A DNA stretch of 64,000 bases from Eunapius fragilis. Lineage: Eukaryota > Porifera > Demospongiae > Spongillida > Spongillidae. Positions 54,931 through 64,000 of the stretch are shown here, in pieces. The notes below the pieces were generated by a model that was not told the DNA's origin, made no database searches, and saw only the letters and a list, made by a program, of their open reading frames with translations. The stretch is from NCBI GenBank assembly GCA_963681505.1, contig OY811982.1, positions 7,882,272 through 7,946,271 of the forward strand. The letters are read 5' to 3'. Within the stretch, counting starts at the first letter, position 1; every line of letters starts with the position of its first letter. Made by a program: the position numbers and the translations under genes.

Positions 54931-57590
54931 ATATAGAATGTATAGTCCACCTATATCGACATGTCATTTCTATTAAACTATTAACTAACTTAGTTCAGGC
55001 TATTGTAAACTCATGACGTTGCTGCACGGTGAAATGGACTTAACCGTTTAAGCTTTTTTCATGTTCAGTGTATATGTTTTTATGCATGTTGTTGAAATGA
55101 ACAATGTAATAGTAGTTCAGCCTGCATAGATGTCGTTCAGCTTCTGTATTTTTATTAAGCTACGCATAATTTGAGTAACATAATAAAGATTCAGTACTGT
55201 GACATGTCTATGTATTATATCAGATAGAGTTTTGCTTTAATGCACTAATTGATAACTGTGTGTTGAACAGAACACAACAGGTTGTTTTGGGCATGCTATT
55301 GATTTGAGTATACATTTACGTTAGGTCATTTTATAATTTTGGACTTTTAAATGTCGTGGTGCTCACAACGGAGGAGATACGTTAACGTTCAAGTAGGGTA
55401 TCGCTCTTCCCAATGGTATGCGTTTATCGTACAAATAAAAATTGTCAACTACCTACACTATGAAACGAAGCACTTTGTTCCGTGTATAAACAATACTACG
55501 ATATATAACCTTTGAAGTCCGTTTCGACCACTTATGCAACAATTGAAACCCATGCATTGCGGTGTAAGTGAGGTACTGCAAACGTGCTGCGCCGCGCGCG
55601 CGCGCACACACAGACACATGCCCACCATGCACGCACGCACGTGGACGCACGCAGCATGCATGCGTGCACATTTCTAAGTACTATGATTGTATATCTCTTT
55701 TGCACCTCGTTTTTCTTATTCTCAGTACGCTCTTTCATTGCATGCAAAGTGTGAATTTGTTCTATTCCATGTGAGCGGGTCCGTCACTCTGCATGTCCTC
55801 CGAGGTAGTTTTCGGTAGTTTCTTTTGTCTATATGACTGTACAGTCACAGAGATAAAATACAAAGACATTATTAATGATGAAGGCTGCATGATGTTTCTT
55901 ATACCAAGAACAATCACACGAATTCTATTTAAGTATATGCAGATTTATACAATATATATAGATCTATATAGAGGGGATAGTAAACCAGAGATAAAGGACG
56001 AATAATGATAAGTGGCGGCGTCCCTGGGGAGCTAGGTTCATCCTCCCTCCCAAGGGGAAGCGCCGCTTTTTTGTTGTTGAGTATGTTAATGTTTTGTTTT
56101 AAACTATGCACAAGACAGAGCTAGTGCAATTAACCAGTTAACAATAGAGCCCCTTCCCCCCACTTCCAACCTCCTCACCCCCAGATTCGCCAATGAATAG
56201 GAGGTTTCCGTGGTATACCCTATAGCTCTGAGTGCATGAACGTACGAATACCTGTACGAATGCCTATCTATATACAGTGTGATTGGAAGTCACGTAAAAT
56301 CTTTGAATTGGTATAACTGGGATAACTCCAGAGCTGAGCATGGAAAAATTATGCTATAGAACAAAAAAACATGCCAGTGGTTAATAAAAGTTATTAATTA
56401 ATAGTTTTGAACTGTAGCATGATTTATTCATGCATGTTGTTTCTCCTAAATATTTATTTATTGTATTCCTATATTATTATGAATAGTTTTAAAAGTTACT
56501 GCACAGTTTATGTTTTTCTTCAAGAGAATACAACAGGTTCAATTGAAATATGTTACATAATTATTGTAAAGTTCAATACATTATAATTCAATATTCAATT
56601 CTGGAGTTACACCATTTTGCACGACTTTCCATGCAATCATCCTGTATATATGGAACAGTGTTCAGCTAAACCGCCGTTATGATAATATGTATATATACCT
56701 ATCGAGACATGGGCCATACAGATTAACGCTACGGCGATATGGCATGCGACCGCATAAATAGTGCATGTGTGGGCACGATAAAAAAAGCCATAAGAAAGTA
56801 CAATGGTCCAAATGACAATGACTGCATGCATATTAATTCATATGCGGCATATGGACACGTAGATTGAACAACATGCATGCAGATAGCCAGCCAAATTATC
56901 TCATGGCCGAATTGGGCGCCCACTGTTTGCGGTCTCTTAATTTATACACCGGACCGCGACGAAATTGCATAAACCATGACGGCAGTGCCCTGCCTATACA
57001 CCGTATTTGCATGTGGAATAACTGCACACGATTTTATACACCACTGCATGCATGGATGTAATATAAAAAGAATACCATGCAGATAGCAGCTATCACATTC
57101 TGTTAATTTAATTTTCAGTATTTAATTGTTCTACTTGGACTTATTAAATGATTCAAAGAATAATAGACCTTCTATTCTCTTTATACATCTTCAGATTTGT
57201 CGCCGCCCCTGGGACTTGTTATTCGGGACGATCACAGCATGTTTACAAGAGCCTGATAATTCTGTGAATGTTACGAGATGCAGGTCCATGCATGTTGGTT
57301 AATCTCAACTGTGCATGTTATTACAGCTCAAAACCTTGATCAGAACTGATGCATGTTTGAATGCTGCTTACTGTGGTCAGCACTGATGACGCAGTGCCTT
57401 GAATTGAAAGCAACTGTGTGTACATGTAGTTATGATCGTGTAGTACTCATTTCTGCTCATATTGATGGGGTATTCGGCGATCTTCCCGGCGGAAACCAAA
57501 ACAAATCCCATGCGCTCTGCAAAAGATACATGTATATAAGGAAAGGTCCTTCGTTTAAACACATTCACAGGACAGACGCGTTCATCAGAA
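54931..57590. other. Intergenic, no supported gene
   Basis: Holds the second copy of the flanking repeat (about 55497-55575), a purine-pyrimidine alternating CG/CA tract (about 55594-55640) and many TGCATGCA motifs. Open frames are short and featureless. Confidence 0.5.
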
Positions 57591-59021
57591 ATGCCGGGTG
57601 AAATATTGTCCCGCGCTGTTGTGCTGCTCGTGTTGTTTTGCATCTGTCGACAATCCACTGTCGAGGGAAAGTACGAAGCATCAAATCCTTGTACTGTACG
57701 TAAAAATTAATTTGTCCCACATTCATTCGAATGTAAATGCATGCATGTATTATTATACAGCCGACCATTGCTTGTATACTTACTCCGCAAAACAACAAAG
57801 TTCGGCTAGTGATAAGCAATCTGAGGTTCAGATCAGCTCAACAGTCGAAGTATCTTGTGTTTCAAGTAAGCAACGTCCACACCTGAGAAGCATGCATGCA
57901 TCGATTAATCACACACATGCGGGACATTCCAGCTGGAATATTCAACGAGCAAACAGCTACTAAGTACTGTATCAAGCTGAAAGATACAACGATCGCAATT
58001 TTGGATCCAGATGGAAAAAATGTGTATGCAAACGAAGCAACCGGGCCATGTATGCCTGCAAGTATATAATATACATTTTTATTAACTCCAGTTTAGACGC
58101 CGATCCTTCCAGCGCTGCAAATGAAATTCTTTGTGGACCTTTCTGCTTTGTTCAAGCAGACGACGGGAAGATTTTATCTGTTTACTACGAGTCTACGGAA
58201 AAGACGCAAATTTTCAACTTCAAGAAAGGAATAGCAGCTGCCTTCCAAGCCAATTTTAAGAAGACGGAAGTAGAGATCGAAGAAGATACCCAGTCGAGGC
58301 ATTACTCTCGCTACAGGTATATGTCGCTACATGTGCGTATATATACGCGGTGCTGAGATGTACCGCATGAGATTCGAGGCACGTGTTGCAGTTGGTAACT
58401 TAACCCTTTCAATGCTTCACAGTTTCGAGATGATTGAACCCAATCACGTGATTATGCATCGTTCAGTGGACTCCGAAAACGTGATTGAATTTGCCGCCAT
58501 GGAAAAGAATGATATGCCTCTCATGGTAAAAAAGGCTGAAGACGTCGAGTACAAAAATGGAAAGCTGCTGGGCTCGGTTGGTACAACGACTATAACGATG
58601 GACGGCGAGTCATTTGAACCACGCAGTGATGATGCAACTTCCGCGGAAAACCGCAGCGACGAACCTTTTGATAACGGAAGACTACGCGGCACGGGAACGT
58701 ACTCGTTGAAATTGCAAAGCTGCGTGAAAAGTTCGAAATCGAAGCTATTTTCAGCAGATGAAAAACACGAGAAACTGACCGAAGGAAGATTGATTGCATA
58801 CTAGAATGAAGGTAAGAAAACTATAAGTATTATAGAAACGTATGCATGCATGTAGTTTCATGCATATGCCCTTTTGCATGGAAATCAACAGAAGAAAGTG
58901 ATCGTGAAGAGATGGACAGGACTAGGCAAAGTTTGCCATCGATCAGAGAAGCTTTGATAGGTCTTGGCCCCGAAACAAGTACGTATATTATCATTATAGA
59001 TGCATGTATACAGCAATAAAA

Positions 59022-59118
59022 AGTTATTTTGATTTCACAAGTGATCTGTTATATCTTTACCAAAATGATAACATTTTTGATACAAATATATAAAAACAGA
59101 TCACTTGTGGAATCAATA
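59022..59118. repeat. Short foldback repeat in intron
   Basis: ATTTCACAAGTGATCTGTT and AACAGATCACTTGTGGAAT form about 23-bp arms around an AT-rich loop, in the intron 58979-59701 of the lipid transfer gene. Confidence 0.7.
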
Positions 59119-59281
59119 TATGATTTGCGTCTTTTTTAGCTGTGAGACGGCAAAGTGGCATGCATATATGCCATATGTGGACTGTACGTTAAGGAAGAGA
59201 ATTAACTCTTAATTCTATAGCGAAATGTGCTCATTTTGAGGGTCCAAATCAATATCAATATAGTTTTGGGTCAATTTCGCA

Positions 59282-59642
59282 GGTCTGCACCCATATATAG
59301 AGCTCTTTCATGGTCACATGACGCGTGGGCTTTAATTGCGTTAATTGCTTTATTGTCCGCCATATTGGTGCTCGGTTTACTATGGAAATATATGGGCTTA
59401 GGCTCGGTTTTGATACTTTTGATACGTATAACTCGCGCTCCGAGGGCACAAGTAAAAATCATACGTTAGTCATGTGTTAGACCACAATAGCATATATTTA
59501 AACGACACTCTGAAGTAATGATACGTACTAAAACCAAGCATAAGCCCATACTTCTCCATTGTAAACGAGCACCAATATGGCGGACTACTTAGAAGATGAA
59601 TGCTATTAAGTCACGCGATGAAAGAGCTCTATAGGCTGCACC
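59282..59642. mobile_element. 361-bp foldback MITE in intron
   Basis: Imperfect arms run most of its length: GGTCTGCACCCATATATAGA versus the complement of TCTATAGGCTGCACC, plus GAGCTCTTTCAT, TCCGCCATATTGGTGCTCG and AAGTATGGGCTTA-type blocks. Target duplication is not clear. It lies in the intron between exons 6 and 7 of the lipid transfer gene. Confidence 0.75.
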
Positions 59643-59960
59643 AATTAATTATTTAATTACCGATACTATTTTATAACACACATTTCTATGTACATACATA
59701 GGTCACGCGATTAAAATGCTGCTTTCTTTTGAGGCTAAATATGGACCCACTCCAGGCTATCAACGTGCGGTTCAAGATGTCATAGACTATCTAAACACGG
59801 TAACAGATGGTGCATGTTTCACGAGTAATAGAATTTTAGGTATTCACGCACAATTCCATAATTTTCTTTCTTGTAGCTTTCATCAAATGAAGAGAATTAC
59901 GAGATGAGGGTTCTTGTATATAACTTGCTTGCATCCGAAGGCAGCATCAACTCACAAAAG

Positions 59961-60769
59961 GTGAATATCACATTTAGATGCGAGTGTATAAAAATTTTAA
60001 AGTTACAAAATTGTTTTATTTTAAAATGGTTGTATCTTCCGAACGATGTAGCTATCGACGTCCTATTAAGTAAGATACATGCACCGTGCATTTCTATATT
60101 TCAAAATATAATTTTACTCCTTGCCGGGATCACTTTCCTAGAAAACATGCAAAGGCATAGGGTTCAAAACTTAAATAACTTTCTGCAGGAGAACCCAAAT
60201 CGCATCAAAATTGGCATGTATACCCAGAAGAATCCCGTCACTATTGATTCGTTGATTTGTTCGGTTCGTTATTTTAATTTTCCTATCAGCAGTTGCAAAG
60301 ACAGCTGTGCCAAGTGCGTGCACATTTTCTCGCTCCATTCCTATCAATGATTAGGCTAATCGCGCGTCCCTTCTGATGTATGGAAGGCGGGTTCGTAAAA
60401 ATAATTGGGCGCTAAGCGCGAAAATGTGCACTCACTTGACATGACAGCTATATTATAGGGCGACGGCTAGAGTAAAAATTAACGAACGGGGATAAATCAA
60501 TGGCGACAGGATTTTTCTATGTATTTCGAAGCGATTTGCATGCATGGGTTTTCCTGCATGCAGGAGGATATTAATTTTTGAACTCCTAGGGGTAATGCCA
60601 TTACATGTTCTCTAACGATGCATGCGATCAATTAATATAGCATGTAAATATATAGAAAAGCATATGCATGGTGTATCTTCATGGGTGGACGACCCAAAGC
60701 GTTCGGCCCGAAAGATATATAATGCTATATATATGCCCTAGAGAATGGTTTTACTAATTTCTTATATAG
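59961..60769. other. Intron of the lipid transfer gene
   Basis: An open stretch continues from exon 8 to 60350 without motifs. About 60500-60600 resembles intron sequence at 7690-7770 (GACAGGA...CTATGTA, GGATATT, TTTTGAA.TCCTAG.GGTAA), indicating a dispersed repeat. Confidence 0.5.
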
Positions 60770-62593
60770 GTCATTTTGAACGCCATGACGTCAGCAGTGG
60801 ATCCGAGTGAAAAGAATTTGTTGAAGATGCAACTGGCGTTCGTTCCAAACGTCCATCCAGACATTCTTGGGGAAATCGAAGGTCTCATATCCGCAAGCGA
60901 CGCCGACGCTACAGATCCTTTGATACTGTCTTACGGCGCTCTGGCCTCTAAATCGGCGCCCGAACTAATGAAGCAAGTGGTCCAGTACTTGCAAGGCCGC
61001 GTGGAGCCGGACAATCAAATCACGTTGGTACACTTAGTGCATGCTTTGGGCAACACCAAATCAAGTTTGGTGGACAAGACGCTCCTCCCCCTGATCGAGC
61101 ACGATAATCCCAGCGTTAGAGCGGCAGCTGTGTACGCCCTCCGACACAGACTACAGTCAACAGACGTCCAGAAAGCTCTTACGGAAGCCCTACGCGTTAA
61201 CCGTCATGACAGCGCCTTTACTGCAATGGTCGTCAGATCGCTGGTAGCGGGTGCAGAGTCGGCACAATTATCCGCAGCGAAGGACGAGGTCGAAGACGCC
61301 CTGATCGAGGAGCTGCTGTCCCATGCAGGGTTACGACAACGAAGATATTAGGACAATGGTGGTCGATTATGCCAAGGCGCTCGGTCGAAATGCACCGAAC
61401 AAGCTGAAACGTTTGCTAAAGCAAGCCACGGGCACAGTGTCCATTAGCTCCCCCACCCCCTCATCCACGTCATGGGACTCGACGGCCAACAGTCTTTTAG
61501 ACCTTTTGGCACCCGTAAATGACCGCCGCAAGGACGTCAGTAACTACCCCGTGTGAAAGTCGTACCTGTGGGGCAGGGCTCTGGGGGCGCGTGTTATAAA
61601 GCTTGACTTGGCATTTGGGATCTTTGGGGGAATTTCAGACAGAGAAAAACTTAAGAAATTCAAGTTGTACTCCAGAGCCGTGACCATCTTGCATATATTC
61701 GGGATAAGAGTCCGAGTGTTCGAAGCAGAGCTGACGAAATCGAGGGAGCTGAAACTTCCGCAAGTATAAATGGCATGCAAACTCTACGTGGTCATCGCAG
61801 GAAGCATTTTGGCTGATTATGCTATCGAGTCGTGCAAAGAGTTGTCTAAAGACTTTGCGAATAGATTGCCGCAAATTAAGGCCAAACTCTTCATCTACGT
61901 CGGTTTTCTAGAGTTCATGATTGGTCTTGAAGCCAAGTTAAGCATTCATGCGAGCGCCAAGGCGTGTATAGCCAAGTGCATATCAGCCAAGGCGAACGTC
62001 GGCCCTAAGATAACTTTGACAGTATACGCCGGTACAGCCCTTAACATTATTGTAAGTAAAACACAAAAGCACACATGCATGAATTTAAGAACTAAGTGTG
62101 CGCCAAGTATGCGGCGCCAAAATAGTGCATATTCATATGAACTGATTACGCATATTTTAATACATATAGGAACTCGTAAAAGGAGGCCTTGACCTTTCTG
62201 TTTCTTTCGATTACCAAGCACAAGCACACCCGGAGGTGACTATACCGTCTATGAGATTCCAAAGGGACCAACAGAATTCTGCATGGAAATAAAACACGGG
62301 TGGCCGAATAACAAGATCAGTTTATACGCCTATTATCAGCGCAGAACTATCGTGTGGTGCGGTAATTGGTTTAAATGGGTAAGTGTGTGGCAGGTGCAAT
62401 ATAATATATAATTAATCATTGCACGATTACTTGATGCATGCATTACGCTCATTTCATGCAGCCATGCGGGTTCAAATGGACAGAAAAGACAAAATATGGC
62501 TCAGAATCGTTCGAATGGGCTCTTCCTTCGTCCGGATTGAAAGTGCTTTGGAGTAACTGCGACGCAAAGCTGCAACAATGTCCCCGGCCATAG

Positions 62594-64000
62594 TGCTATA
62601 GGAAAGCGAAATAATGAAATGCTTTTTTAACACCGTAATTTGCTGTATACTATGATGTGCACGTGCATCATGCAATAAGGACCTTTTCGTAATATGCCAA
62701 TTTTTAATGCACTCTATTAGTAAATATCGGGTGGACGTACAGTAAATCTGAAAAGCGAACGATTCGAAAAAGAGTATATAGTTTTGTGTTGAAGGAAGGC
62801 GCGTGGTCTTTTCAATAGCATTAGGGCCGACATAGCGGGCCGACATAGCAGAAAAGCGTGCAATGATCGTGAATAAAGAGGATCAAATGAATTGTTAAAC
62901 TGCACGACATGCAATAAAGTTGTCACGACAGAAACGTCAAAAAAAAAAAACGGTGGAAAACGCTTTTAATTTATAAAAGTTCAATTTGGCAGGCACACTG
63001 TGATTTTGCCGTTTTTTGATGGTGATGAAGACTGATATCTGAAGAGTCGAAGTATCACATTTCCTGAATTAGAAAATGCGGATCTTACTTCTGCCTATAA
63101 AAATACCGTCTACCTACGGAAACCTGTAAAGTGTCAATTTTTGAACATGCATGTTTTTTTTTTGGTAGCGAAGCCTTAGGCTTACAAATTAACGGTTCTA
63201 GTCAACTGATGTTGGAAAGTAGGGTGGAAGATATCCAAATACTGACAGCTTAACATTGCTTGGTGATGTTCATAATGAGGATGGAACAATGGAATAAAGT
63301 CTATACTCCTATAGATGCGCATATCATTTTAGCGTAGATGATATGCGTCTATACGCGATTGAACATTCAGATTTGTTGACATAGTGGAACATTTGTGACT
63401 TATTGGATAAAATAACACCAATAAAAGAAGTCACACTCATGGCTAAAGCATACTTTTTGACGTCACCTTCTGACTTGGGAGAAAACAATGCATGCATGGA
63501 ACAAATTAAAACAGAATGATGTTCTACCCATGCACCAACAAAGGATGCGACATATATACTACCTGCATATATGAGTTTGAAATTAATGAACAATCTAGGT
63601 ATCCATCCTAGCTATGGGCTGTATAGCCTGTATTAACATTTCTATCTATTCAATTATGTTTAAAAATGCACTTTTTAAATTATGTTAAAGAAGGAAGTGG
63701 TTATACGGGTCATGAAATTAATACAACCCACAGCTAAGGACAGATACCTAGATTACATATTAATTTCAAACTCATACGTATCTTGATTTCAGTTTTAATT
63801 TATAATCAAAGCGAAAATCTTGCCACCCTGGCTAATCTTGAGCAAGAATTTTCTGCTGGGATATTTATACGCTACACAGTAACAGCCCGAAGTTGTTCTT
63901 GTAATGGCGACCTGATCGCCACTAGCTCTCGGGATCGGTTCAAATCTCACCTAAACGTCTTTTTGCTCTCAAGAAGAAAAGGACACGTATCAGGAGTTAG
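62594..64000. other. Downstream flank, no supported gene
   Basis: Contains a possible polyadenylation signal AATAAA (62874), a hairpin with arms at 63313-63326 and 63339-63352, and an inverted repeat ATGAGTTTGAAATTAAT / ATTAATTTCAAACTCAT (about 63571-63588 and 63758-63775). No coding sequence is recognised. Confidence 0.5.

Larger units (their letters stand above)
57591..62593 (+). pseudogene. Large lipid transfer protein (vitellogenin/MTP-like), 11 exons, five lesions
   Basis: Exons: 57591-57690, 57761-57865, 57933-58061, 58097-58316, 58372-58811, 58892-58978, 59702-59799, 59877-59960, 60770-62051, 62170-62378 and 62462-62593. Signal peptide: MPGEILSRAVVLLVLFCIC. N-terminal beta barrel: HCLYTYSAKQQ, STVEVSCVS, FNFKKGIAAAFQANF. 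Helical superhelix: ITLVHLVHALGNTKSSLVDK then NPSVRAAAVYALRHRLQS, followed by beta sheet. Such proteins bind and load lipids in the secretory pathway. About 960 residues with no vWD domain is closer to MTP than vitellogenin. Lesions: TAG 58802, frameshift about 61320, TGA 61554, TAA 61767, frameshift about 62220. Splice sites are otherwise coherent. Confidence 0.75.

Noticed and set aside
59904-60350. Long open frame running from exon 8 into the following intron
   Set aside because: A GTGAAT donor at 59961 and an in-phase acceptor at 60769 are present and the extension has no lipid-transfer motifs.
61440-61767. Micro-introns that would remove the TGA and TAA in the lipid transfer gene
   Set aside because: The only GT-AG pairs are 24 and 37 nt, too short, and the 37-nt one breaks phase.
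63880-63960. tRNA gene suggested by GGTTCAAATCTC
   Set aside because: No A box or cloverleaf could be built around it on either strand.

Overview
The window looks like nuclear DNA of an early-branching animal, most likely a sponge (demosponge). This is an inference from the AT-rich sequence, short GT-AG introns, many foldback MITEs, telomere-type TTAGGG units, and large death-domain/FN3/Roc-COR/ZU5 genes. A cnidarian is not excluded. No bacterial-type operon, rRNA or CRISPR array was seen.

Left three quarters (1-46.5 kb, minus strand): two tandem multidomain genes of NLR-like or death-receptor-like design. Gene B (43661 down to 17928) can be chained through phase-compatible splice sites. Its order is: leader exon ending in a 2A-like SGDIEENPGP, death domain 1, linker, four Kelch exons, death domain 2, five FN3 exons, a 709-codon Roc-COR GTPase exon, a 25-nt microexon, ZU5, a UPA-like exon, two short exons and death domain 3. 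Gene A (12937 down to the left edge) has the same order but one FN3 exon, and its Roc-COR exon runs off the window. The sensor-side parts lie in a recent segmental duplication (about 2995-15750 versus 35300-46530) that is nearly identical even in introns. The two Roc-COR exons are much more diverged. Copy B has an in-frame TGA in its linker exon.

The duplicated blocks carry a 26-27 bp intronic minisatellite (about 98 versus 28 units) and several dateable insertions with visible empty sites: an 8-bp-TSD MITE, a TA-TSD foldback, an AT-flanked foldback next to an FN3 donor, and a TAA-TSD MITE inside a gag zinc knuckle. Degenerate gag-protease pieces sit between the FN3 units. R2/Dong-like non-LTR retrotransposons (CCHC plus restriction-like endonuclease) lie in TAA microsatellites at 24.6-27.3 kb and recur as fragments at 47.1 and 50 kb.

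Right part (50.5-64 kb): a short interstitial telomere-like tract at 50.56 kb precedes sequence of different character that is rich in TGCATGCA. It holds a Cys-rich secreted protein gene with a TATA box (minus), a TIR element with a gutted RecQ-like helicase, polyC-bearing direct repeats, a Ty3/gypsy integrase remnant, and an 11-exon vitellogenin/MTP-type large lipid transfer gene (57591-62593, plus). That gene has intact splice sites but five coding lesions.

All domain calls come from reading motifs by eye; no database search was run.
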